Positions 1 through 5,727 of a DNA stretch of 6,134 bases are shown here, piece after piece. Made by a program: the position numbers and the translations under genes. The DNA lies in the NCBI GenBank assembly GCA_020847355.1, contig JADLCG010000190.1, positions 1 to 6,134 on the forward strand, given 5' to 3'. The notes beneath the pieces are model-generated. The model worked only from the letters and a program-made list of their open reading frames with translations, did no database searches and was not told the origin of the DNA. Every line of letters begins with the position of its first letter. The stretch's first letter is position 1. The DNA comes from Anaerolineales bacterium (GTDB lineage: Bacteria; Chloroflexota; Anaerolineae; Anaerolineales; Villigracilaceae).

Positions 1-59
1 GTTCTGTGCGGCGCTATAACTTAACTGTAAAGCGCGAAATGGATTTTTCTCAACCGAGA

Positions 60-66
60 AAGGAGA
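60..66 (+). promoter_or_regulatory. Strong Shine-Dalgarno site that fixes the start of the dehydrogenase
   Basis: The sequence AAGGAGA lies 8 nt upstream of the ATG at 75. This near-perfect match decides the start: the reading frame is open back to a GTG at position 6, but the 23 extra residues that start would add are hydrophilic and do not resemble an SDR N-terminus, whereas from the ATG the Rossmann glycine motif falls at residues 12-18, as usual for the family. A TATAAC at 15-20 could be a -10 element, but its -35 would lie outside the window. Confidence 0.85.
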
Positions 67-74
67 TTTTACCA

Positions 75-881
75 ATGAAAGTTAATGATAAAGTAATTGT
101 GGTGACTGGCGCAGGGAGCGGCATGGGGCGCGAAGTGACTTTGAACCTGCTCAGAAAAGACGCCAAAGTTTTCGGGGTGGACCTCAACGAAAAAACCCTG
201 CAGGAGACTTTTGAACTGGCGGGCGATAAAAAAGCAAATCTGGCTACGGCAGTTTTGAACGTGGCGGATAAAGCCGCAGTGGACGCCCTGCCCGCCAAAG
301 TGATTGAAAAATTCGGCGCGGTGGATGCGATCATCAACAACGCGGGCATCATTCAACCTTTTGTGCGCTTCAACGATTTAGGCTTCGACACAATCGAGCG
401 TGTGCTCCATGTCAACTTGTACGGCGTGTTGTATATGACCAAAGCCTTTTTGCCGCATCTGCTCGCTCGTCCCGCGGCGCACATTGCCAACGTCTCCAGC
501 ATGGGCGGGTATTTACCCGTGCCGGGGCAAACAATTTACGGCGCCACAAAAGCCGCCGTCAAATTGATGACCGAAGGTTTATATGCCGAGCTTCTGGAAA
601 CCAACGTCGGCGTGACGGTTATCTACCCGGGGGCGATTGCCACCAACATTACGACGAACTCAGGAGTAGCAGGACCAAACGTTGAAGAAACTTCAAAGAA
701 AAGTAGCCTGAAAGCCATGCCCGCAGACCAAGCCGCTGAGATCATCGTCAATGCGATTGAGAATAATAAATACAGCGTCTTCGTCGGCTCAGACGCCAAA
801 CTTACCGATTTCATCTACAGGCTCAACCCCAAAATGGCAGTGAAGATGATTTATAAGCAATTGAAAGCGCTGTTGAAGTGA
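75..881 (+). CDS. Short-chain dehydrogenase/reductase (classical SDR), probably NAD(H)-dependent
   Basis: This 268-residue cytoplasmic oxidoreductase is predicted to interconvert an alcohol and a ketone or aldehyde; the substrate cannot be read from the sequence. All classical SDR landmarks are present: the cofactor motif TGAGSGMG at residues 11-18, an acidic D36 at the end of the second beta strand (known to favour NAD over NADP), NNAG at 88-91, structural N114, catalytic S142, Y155 and K159 (YGATK), and the PG motif at 185-186 followed by T190. Length is slightly above the usual 250 residues because of a C-terminal helical tail rich in Lys and hydrophobic residues. It is preceded by a strong ribosome binding site and separated by 48 nt from the redox operon downstream, so shared transcription is possible but not required. 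Family assignment is very secure; substrate and pathway are unknown. Confidence 0.95.
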   Translation: MKVNDKVIVVTGAGSGMGREVTLNLLRKDAKVFGVDLNEKTLQETFELAGDKKANLATAVLNVADKAAVDALPAKVIEKFGAVDAIINNAGIIQPFVRFNDLGFDTIERVLHVNLYGVLYMTKAFLPHLLARPAAHIANVSSMGGYLPVPGQTIYGATKAAVKLMTEGLYAELLETNVGVTVIYPGAIATNITTNSGVAGPNVEETSKKSSLKAMPADQAAEIIVNAIENNKYSVFVGSDAKLTDFIYRLNPKMAVKMIYKQLKALLK

Positions 882-890
882 GAGTGTAAT
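861..890 (+). promoter_or_regulatory. Candidate sigma-70-type promoter for the redox operon
   Basis: A TTGAAA at 861-866 (5 of 6 matches to the -35 consensus) and a TGTAAT at 885-890 (5 of 6 to the -10 consensus) are separated by 18 nt. They overlap the last codons of the dehydrogenase gene and its stop, and the -10 lies about 40 nt before the ferredoxin start. This would let the operon be expressed independently of the dehydrogenase. It is a pattern match only; such matches arise by chance in AT-rich intergenic DNA. Confidence 0.35.
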
Positions 891-929
891 CAATAAGCGG
901 CAAAATTAGAGAATTAGAAAGAAAAGACA

Positions 930-1187
930 ATGCTTGATTTATTTCGATATGACGCGAAGAAACATACGATTCTAGCCGCCGGGCAAGTAGCCCCTGACGC
1001 CGACCGTTGCGTGCAATGCGGAATTTGCGTATATAACTGCCCAGTTGGTATTGACGTGCGCGCACATGCATGGCGCGGCGAACCAATCATCCATGAGTAT
1101 TGTCTAACTTGCGGCGAATGTGTAGCGCGCTGTCCGCGCGGCGCGTTACGTTTTGAAAAGACGGATTTATTTTCAAAGAAGAAATGA
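930..1187 (+). CDS. 2[4Fe-4S] ferredoxin-like electron-transfer protein
   Basis: This small 85-residue soluble protein should hold two [4Fe-4S] clusters and pass electrons between redox partners in the cytoplasm. Two canonical cluster motifs are visible: C27-x2-C30-x2-C33-x3-C37-P and C58-x2-C61-x2-C64-x3-C68-P. As in bacterial ferredoxins, the fourth Cys of each motif would be expected to ligate the other cluster. The first motif continues as CPVGIDVR, as seen in iron-sulfur subunits such as HdrC and other respiratory dicluster proteins, and the 20 residues between motifs make it a little longer than clostridial ferredoxins. It lacks a signal peptide and a membrane segment. Its TGA stop directly abuts the ATG of the flavoprotein gene, which implies translational coupling and probably a physical complex. 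The start has only a weak purine-rich ribosome binding site. The iron-sulfur call is secure; the partner assignment is inferred from gene order. Confidence 0.92.
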   Translation: MLDLFRYDAKKHTILAAGQVAPDADRCVQCGICVYNCPVGIDVRAHAWRGEPIIHEYCLTCGECVARCPRGALRFEKTDLFSKKK

Positions 1188-2501
1188 ATGAAATACGTAA
1201 TTATCGGCGCAGGCGTAGCCGGAATAGCGGCAATTGAAGCAATTCGTTCCGTAGATCATTCAGGGGAAATTACAATGATTGGCGACGATCCGCATGGATT
1301 CTATTCACGCCCCGGACTCGCCTATTACCTCTCTGGCGAATTACACGATAAAACGCTCTATCCGCGAACAGCCGAGCAGTATCGCAAAATGAACTTCCGC
1401 TATCTTAAAGGGCGGGTAAAAAACATCTTTCGGGAAGGTCGTCAACTGCAACTGGAAGAAGGGCAACTAATCTCCTTTGACCGATTATTAATTGTAGTTG
1501 GGGCTCAGGCGATTCCTTTAGATGTGAAAGGTTCGCACTTGGAAGGCATATTCAAGCTTGATCATCTGGAAGATGCCAAACGCATCCTAAAACATGCGCG
1601 GCGCGGCAGGCGCGTAATTGTCATTGGCGGAGGGATAACCGCTTTAGAACTAGCCGAAGGTTTACTCGCGCGCAAAATGGACGTTCACTATCTGCTCCGC
1701 GGCAATCGGTATTGGAACAGCGTACTTGACGAACAAGAATCAAAGATCATTGAAGGTCGCTTGCAAGAGGAAGGCGTCACCTTGCACTACCGCGCACAAG
1801 CGCTTGAAATTCTCGAAAAAAATAAGCGGGTCAGCGGCGTGCGTCTTGCGGATGGCAAGACATTGAAGTGCGATTTGCTTGTTTATGCAATCGGGGTTCG
1901 TCCTCGTATAGATTTGGCAAAACAAGCGGACTTAAAAACTGAACGCGGGATTCTTGTTGACGAGTATTTACAAACAAACGATCCGAACATTTTTGCGGCA
2001 GGCGATGTTGCGCAAACCTACGATCCTTCCAGCGGACGCTTTACGCTAAGCAGTTTGTGGTCACAAGCGCGCGAGCAAGGGTTTGCCGCCGGATTGAACA
2101 TGGCAGGCAGGCGCGCCGCTTATGTTAAGTCAACCCCTTTTAATGTAACGCGCCTCGCCGGACTTACCACAACGGTTATCGGCACAGTTGGGAGCGGCTG
2201 TACTGATGAAGATTTAGTCGGCATCGCTCGCGGCGATAGCGAAACCTGGCGGCTCTTACCAGACATCATTGCCGCACAAGAAGGCTTTGACGTAAATCGA
2301 ATGCGTTTATTGATCGGTGAAAAACGCTTATTGGGAGCGGTTGTCATGGGCGACCAGAAACTTTCTTACCCGCTTGAAAAAATTATTTCAGAAAGCATTG
2401 ATATTTCTCCCATTCGAGAAAAATTACTCAACTCAAAGTTGAGAATTAGCGACGTAATCGCTGAATTTTGGAAAAACTTAAATCTACCAAAGAGGATCTA
2501 A
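1188..2501 (+). CDS. FAD-dependent NAD(P)H oxidoreductase (pyridine nucleotide-disulfide oxidoreductase fold)
   Basis: This 437-residue flavoprotein probably exchanges electrons between NAD(P)H and the adjacent ferredoxin through FAD. Residues 1-35 form the FAD-binding Rossmann motif (GAGVAG at 7-12), followed by the FYSRPGL segment near 38-44 typical of NirB and rubredoxin-reductase-like enzymes. A second nucleotide-binding motif, GGGITALELAE at 147-157, binds NAD(P); the Arg at 171, just after the following strand, may favour NADPH, though this is tentative. The second FAD contact, IFAAGDV, is at 268-274. The only cysteines are C228 and C338, so there is no redox-active disulfide pair and the enzyme should not be a disulfide reductase. 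A C-terminal domain of about 120 residues follows. The start codon immediately follows the ferredoxin stop (TGAATG). It could alternatively oxidise the ferredoxin to make NAD(P)H. Fold is certain; substrate is inferred. Confidence 0.9.
   Translation: MKYVIIGAGVAGIAAIEAIRSVDHSGEITMIGDDPHGFYSRPGLAYYLSGELHDKTLYPRTAEQYRKMNFRYLKGRVKNIFREGRQLQLEEGQLISFDRLLIVVGAQAIPLDVKGSHLEGIFKLDHLEDAKRILKHARRGRRVIVIGGGITALELAEGLLARKMDVHYLLRGNRYWNSVLDEQESKIIEGRLQEEGVTLHYRAQALEILEKNKRVSGVRLADGKTLKCDLLVYAIGVRPRIDLAKQADLKTERGILVDEYLQTNDPNIFAAGDVAQTYDPSSGRFTLSSLWSQAREQGFAAGLNMAGRRAAYVKSTPFNVTRLAGLTTTVIGTVGSGCTDEDLVGIARGDSETWRLLPDIIAAQEGFDVNRMRLLIGEKRLLGAVVMGDQKLSYPLEKIISESIDISPIREKLLNSKLRISDVIAEFWKNLNLPKRI
2491..2497 (+). 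promoter_or_regulatory. Ribosome binding site for the cytochrome b-like gene, inside the preceding gene
   Basis: AGAGGAT lies 10 nt before the ATG at 2508 and overlaps the last codons of the flavoprotein gene, whose TAA is at 2499-2501. This placement ties translation of the membrane protein to that of the upstream gene. Confidence 0.6.
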
Positions 2502-2507
2502 AAATCT

Positions 2508-3062
2508 ATGCTTCGCGGCAATCGAGAACTTTGGCTGGCGCTCCTTGCGCTGATTCTTATCACGGCAGGCTATGGATTGATTATTGGGCTAACAAGCCAA
2601 ATCCCTCCAGCAAGCGAAGTTTTCGGTCATAGTTTGGGAATTGCAGGCTTTCTTCTCATGCTCATGACGGAAACTTTATACAGTCTGCGTAAGCGCAGTC
2701 GGAGCATCAAGTGGGGAAAAATGTCAGCATGGCTTCAATTCCATATTTTCACAGGGATTGTGGGACCGTATATGACGCTCCTGCACACCTCATGGAAATT
2801 CAATGGCATTGCCGGCGTTACCACCTTGTTGACCATGATTATCGTTTTCAGCGGATTCATCGGGCGGTACGTCTTCACTCGCATTCCACGCACAAAGGAA
2901 GGTTTAGAAATCGAAGGCACGCTTTCGCAGGAAGCGCTTAAGCAGGCGCGACGGCTATTGGCGCTTTGGCACGCTGTGCATATCCCCATTGGCATCGCGC
3001 TGTTTATTTCTGCATTCGTTCATGTAGGCGCGGCATTATATTACGCCACTTTTCTAAAATAA
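2508..3062 (+). CDS. Membrane protein, probable di-heme b-type cytochrome
   Basis: This 184-residue integral membrane protein is likely the transmembrane electron carrier of the operon. Five hydrophobic segments are visible at about residues 8-28, 41-60, 73-95, 101-124 and 153-181. The basic loop 61-71 (RKRSRSIKWGK) and the charged loop 125-150 should be cytoplasmic, which places the N-terminus inside and the C-terminus outside. Segment 3 contains H79 and H93, and segment 5 contains H158 and H172. Each pair is separated by 13 residues, the spacing known for bis-histidine ligation of two stacked hemes in cytochrome b. By this topology H79/H158 would bind a heme near the cytoplasmic face and H93/H172 one near the outer face. 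Further histidines are H41 and H155. It starts 6 nt after the flavoprotein and ends 9 nt before the multiheme cytochrome. I do not recognise a named family; ferric-reductase-like and cytochrome b561-like folds are alternatives. Membrane location is certain, heme binding is a well-supported inference. Confidence 0.8.
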   Translation: MLRGNRELWLALLALILITAGYGLIIGLTSQIPPASEVFGHSLGIAGFLLMLMTETLYSLRKRSRSIKWGKMSAWLQFHIFTGIVGPYMTLLHTSWKFNGIAGVTTLLTMIIVFSGFIGRYVFTRIPRTKEGLEIEGTLSQEALKQARRLLALWHAVHIPIGIALFISAFVHVGAALYYATFLK

Positions 3063-3071
3063 TGAGAGCAT

Positions 3072-4322
3072 ATGAAAAATAATCGTCTGGGTTGCTGGTC
3101 TGGAACAAGCGTCTTAATTATGTTTGCAACCTTGCTTTTCATCGCAGGATATACATATCTTCATGGCGGCTTGCTATACAACCCCGGTTCATTGAATGCG
3201 CAAAATGGGCAAACACTAGGCGGCGTTACTTCTCATGCAGGGACTGGCGGAGAGTGTAAAGCCTGTCATACTGCGCCTTGGGAGCGCGCCAAAATGGCAG
3301 AGCGCTGTCTGGATTGCCACTCTGAAACTGCGAAACAAATGCAAGATTCAGCCTCGCTACACGGACAGATGTTACAGAACTCTCCTGATCTCACCTGCCG
3401 TCAATGTCATCCTGAGCATCGCGGCGCAAATGCCTCCCTCACAGAAATGGATGAAGCGACTTTCCCCCACGATGCGATGGGATATTCACTAAGCGGGCAT
3501 CGCTTAACCGCGACGAATCAGCCTTTCGCCTGCCAGGATTGCCATGAGGATGATTTATCCACGTTTAATATTAAAACATGCCAAGACTGCCATGCCAATT
3601 TGGACGCTCCATTCACGCTTAAACATTCCGCCGAATACGGCGAAGCCTGCCTAGCCTGCCACGACGGCGTAGATCGCTTTGGGAAAAATTTCAGCCATGA
3701 TGCAAAATTCGCGTTGACCGGCGGGCATAACGGATTAACTTGCGTTCAATGCCATAGCACAGCGCGGACGGCGGACGATTTCAAAACCGCCCCATCGGAT
3801 TGCTATGCGTGCCATCGTGAAGACGATCCGCATCTTGCGGCGTATGGCACAGATTGCGCTTCATGCCATCAACCTAGCGCATGGAGCGAAGTAACGTTTG
3901 ACCATAGCCGCTCCAACTTTCCGCTGACTGGAAAACACGCCAACCTAACTTGCGAGCAATGCCATATTAATTCGCAGTTTGCGGGGCTACCGACTACCTG
4001 CGTGAGTTGTCATGCCGAGCCTGCCTATCACGCCGGAGCGTTTGGCACAGATTGCGCCGCTTGCCACACCACAACCGCCTGGACGCCCGCTTCATTCAAC
4101 GGACAGCATACATTCCCGTTAGATCATGGCGAAGGCGGAAACGTCTCTTGCGTCACTTGCCACCCCAATAGCTTTACCGCATATACATGTTATGGCTGTC
4201 ACGAGCATTCAGAGACAAAAATTAGCGCCAAACACATAAAAGAAGGCATCTCTGATTTTCAAAATTGTATGGAATGCCATCCAAACGGCAATAAGCACGA
4301 AGGTAAATACGACGACGATTAA
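3072..4322 (+). CDS. Membrane-anchored 15-heme c-type cytochrome
   Basis: This 416-residue cytochrome would act outside the cytoplasmic membrane, carrying electrons along a chain of covalently bound hemes. A hydrophobic stretch at residues 11-30 after K2 and R5 is a signal peptide or uncleaved anchor; no clear cleavage site follows. Fifteen CXXCH motifs begin at residues 62, 79, 109, 154, 170, 193, 224, 244, 262, 294, 310, 328, 360, 373 and 399, about one heme per 28 residues. Beyond residue 50 there are 17 other histidines, enough for a second axial His at every heme. Residues 131-403 form four tandem three-heme modules (see separate entry), resembling cytochrome c3-family proteins. The tail is short and acidic (DDD). 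It is the last gene of the operon, 9 nt after the cytochrome b-like gene, with only a weak GAGAG ribosome binding site. Heme attachment requires cytochrome c maturation genes elsewhere. Family call is secure; whether it reduces an extracellular acceptor or serves a partner enzyme is unknown. Confidence 0.95.
   Translation: MKNNRLGCWSGTSVLIMFATLLFIAGYTYLHGGLLYNPGSLNAQNGQTLGGVTSHAGTGGECKACHTAPWERAKMAERCLDCHSETAKQMQDSASLHGQMLQNSPDLTCRQCHPEHRGANASLTEMDEATFPHDAMGYSLSGHRLTATNQPFACQDCHEDDLSTFNIKTCQDCHANLDAPFTLKHSAEYGEACLACHDGVDRFGKNFSHDAKFALTGGHNGLTCVQCHSTARTADDFKTAPSDCYACHREDDPHLAAYGTDCASCHQPSAWSEVTFDHSRSNFPLTGKHANLTCEQCHINSQFAGLPTTCVSCHAEPAYHAGAFGTDCAACHTTTAWTPASFNGQHTFPLDHGEGGNVSCVTCHPNSFTAYTCYGCHEHSETKISAKHIKEGISDFQNCMECHPNGNKHEGKYDDD
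3462..4280 (+). repeat. Four tandem three-heme modules within the multiheme cytochrome
   Basis: The modules begin at residues F131, F207, F276 and F342 (nt 3462, 3690, 3897, 4095), giving periods of 76, 69 and 66 residues. Modules 1-3 open with a Phe-x-His segment (module 4 has F342 and H346), then a Leu-x-Gly-x-His-like or related His segment, then a CXXCH (154, 224, 294, 360), followed by two more (170/193, 244/262, 310/328, 373/399). Modules 2 and 3 are the most alike: ALTGGHNGLTCVQCH against PLTGKHANLTCEQCH. GTDCASCH and GTDCAACH recur at 259 and 325. This points to growth of the protein by internal duplication of a three-heme unit. The repeat is at protein level; the DNA copies have diverged. 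Confidence 0.8.
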
Positions 4323-4340
4323 AAATTGATTTGATTTACA

Positions 4341-4383
4341 AACAAAAAAAAGACTTCGGAGGTCTCCAAGACCTCCGAAGTCT
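4341..4383 (-). terminator. Intrinsic terminator, perfect 15-bp palindrome, for the minus-strand oxidoreductase
   Basis: The arms at 4351-4365 and 4369-4383 are perfectly complementary over 15 bp with a 3-nt loop. Read on the minus strand the hairpin is followed by a run of eight T (complement of 4344-4351) and then further T-rich sequence, the standard rho-independent terminator layout. The last two bases of the TAG stop of the minus-strand gene lie inside the stem. On the plus strand no T tract follows the hairpin, so it is a weaker candidate for ending the cytochrome operon, whose stop is at 4320-4322. Confidence 0.85.
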
Positions 4384-5659
4384 AAACCACCATCATCCGC
4401 GCCGCTTTTCTTCCAATCTCCACTGCAAAATTTGTGCCGCGATCCCACGGGTACACCTGACTCATCGAAGCGAAATACAGCCCGTCAATCGGCGTTTGAA
4501 TCGCAGGCACGTTCTTTGAATGATTCACCAACGGAATCGGTTGGGCATAATTGGTTTTATGCACCCAGATTTTCTTAATCCAATCGCGTGAAAATTCGGG
4601 ATTAAATTTTTGGAACGCGGGGATAAATTTTTCCAGCAACTCAGCGTCGCTCAACGAAAAATATTCGTGACCCACTTCCAAATAATCGCCCGCGTAAATA
4701 ATATGGTCGCCGCCAAAATGCTCGCTCGAAACAAAATTGGTATGTTCCACCAACGCCAAAAACGGATAGCCCTCTTCCTTCGGCACGTTGAACCAATAAA
4801 AGCCGTCTTTCGATAACGAATGTTTCAAAGATAACGTCATCACCACCGCCCCCATGGATTTCAATTCCAACAATCCCTTCAAGTAATTTTCAGGAAGTTC
4901 AGGGCATAACTTCGCCGTCAAATTTGGAGACGTGGTCACTAAGACTTTATCAAAGGATTCACCGTCCACGCTCAAACTACCCGACGCTTGATCCCGCTTA
5001 ATAGACTTAATGCTTACGCCTAATCTAATCTCTACTCTCTGCTCTCTGAGTTTCTCTGCAAACAAATCGGAAAAATTTTGAAAGCCGCCTTCAAATGTGC
5101 CAAGTCTCGTTGTGCGCGCGTGCATCCGCGCCCACAGCCACGCCATATTGACATCTTTATAAAACGAAGCAAATTTTCCAATCAACAACGGTTGCCACAT
5201 CTGCTCATAGACTTGTTTACCCGCATATTTCAGCATCCATTCGTGAGCGGTCACTTTCTCTAAGGCTTGCCAATTATTGGTGAGACGTAAAAATAATCCG
5301 ACAAACCCAAAGCGGATTTTATTCAAACCAAATCCCAGCCCGGGAAAGCGCAGCGCATTCAGAATCGAATCAAATGGATACCATTTATTTTTATAAAGCA
5401 TCACCGTCAATGGGCGCGGAAACATGACTTTATCCGCCAAGCCCAACTCGCGGATCAATCCCAGCATTTCGCTATCCGATTGAAACCAGTGATGATAAAA
5501 CTTTTCGACCGACCAATCCCAATGCGGTTCTTTGAATCCGCTGGCTAGACCGCCCACATAATTCGCCGATTCAAAAATGGTCACGTCATGCCCCGCTTTT
5601 TTCAAATCCCAAGCCGCCGCCATGCCCCCATAACCCGCTCCAATAATTGCTATTTTCAT
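4382..5659 (-). CDS. FAD-dependent oxidoreductase of the protoporphyrinogen oxidase/amine oxidase superfamily
   Basis: This 425-residue cytoplasmic or membrane-associated flavoprotein has an unknown substrate. The N-terminus holds the FAD dinucleotide motif GAGYGG at residues 7-12 with E30 to bind the ribose, followed by YVGGLAS at 34-40, the GG doublet typical of the NAD_binding_8/amine oxidase superfamily. The middle of the protein (about 50-210) is the substrate region, rich in Trp, Phe and Tyr. The C-terminal FAD-contact segment is at about 391-416, with DGLYFAS leading into YPWDRGTNFAVEIG. The length fits protoporphyrinogen oxidase-like and related flavoenzymes, but I see no residue set that identifies heme synthesis; carotenoid desaturase-like or UDP-galactopyranose mutase-like roles are other possibilities. 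The ATG at 5659 is preceded by AAGGA (5670-5666) at a 6-nt spacing. It lies 68 nt downstream of the response-regulator gene on the same strand and converges on the cytochrome operon. Confidence 0.9.
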   Translation of the reverse strand: MKIAIIGAGYGGMAAAWDLKKAGHDVTIFESANYVGGLASGFKEPHWDWSVEKFYHHWFQSDSEMLGLIRELGLADKVMFPRPLTVMLYKNKWYPFDSILNALRFPGLGFGLNKIRFGFVGLFLRLTNNWQALEKVTAHEWMLKYAGKQVYEQMWQPLLIGKFASFYKDVNMAWLWARMHARTTRLGTFEGGFQNFSDLFAEKLREQRVEIRLGVSIKSIKRDQASGSLSVDGESFDKVLVTTSPNLTAKLCPELPENYLKGLLELKSMGAVVMTLSLKHSLSKDGFYWFNVPKEEGYPFLALVEHTNFVSSEHFGGDHIIYAGDYLEVGHEYFSLSDAELLEKFIPAFQKFNPEFSRDWIKKIWVHKTNYAQPIPLVNHSKNVPAIQTPIDGLYFASMSQVYPWDRGTNFAVEIGRKAARMMVV

Positions 5660-5677
5660 TCATTATCCTTATTGACA

Positions 5678-5718
5678 GGAGCGTCGCTCGGAGAATGTTT
5701 CTCTCGACGAAGCGCTCC
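5678..5718. repeat. Imperfect inverted repeat between the two minus-strand genes
   Basis: GGAGCG at 5678-5683 pairs with CGCTCC at 5713-5718; inner pairs TCG/CGA (5684-5686 with 5708-5710) and GAGA/TCTC (5691-5694 with 5700-5703) extend it, with bulges. It fills most of the 68-nt gap between the partial response-regulator gene and the flavoprotein gene. No T tract follows on either strand, so it does not look like an intrinsic terminator. It could be an RNA processing or stability element, or chance. Confidence 0.35.
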
Positions 5719-5727
5719 CATCGAAAT

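Noticed and set aside
6..74. GTG start at position 6, adding 23 residues to the dehydrogenase
   Set aside because: The ATG at 75 has a strong, well-spaced ribosome binding site and gives a standard SDR N-terminus; the extra residues look non-coding.
2421..2447. Inverted repeat CTCAACT/AGTTGAG near the 3' end of the flavoprotein gene
   Set aside because: Only 7 bp plus a bulged AT-rich extension, lies fully inside coding sequence and has no T tract; likely chance.
3084..3101. Possible lipoprotein lipobox in the multiheme cytochrome (Leu-Gly-Cys at residues 6-8)
   Set aside because: The Cys precedes the hydrophobic segment instead of following it, so it cannot be a lipobox in a normal signal peptide.
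4323..4383. The palindrome as a terminator for the plus-strand cytochrome operon
   Set aside because: On the plus strand the A tract precedes the hairpin and no T tract follows; some bidirectional effect is possible but not supported.
4331..4519. Short plus-strand open frame after the cytochrome gene
   Set aside because: It runs through the terminator palindrome and antisense to the well-supported flavoprotein gene, with low-complexity residues and no family features.
5021..5056. Pyrimidine-rich low-complexity stretch with repeated CTCT/TAATC units
   Set aside because: It encodes an uninterrupted beta-strand region of the minus-strand flavoprotein (around LREQRVEIRLGVS); no clean repeat unit and no sign of a frame disruption.
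5672..5677. Perfect TTGACA -35 hexamer on the plus strand
   Set aside because: No acceptable -10 hexamer at 16-18 nt downstream, and no plus-strand gene follows.
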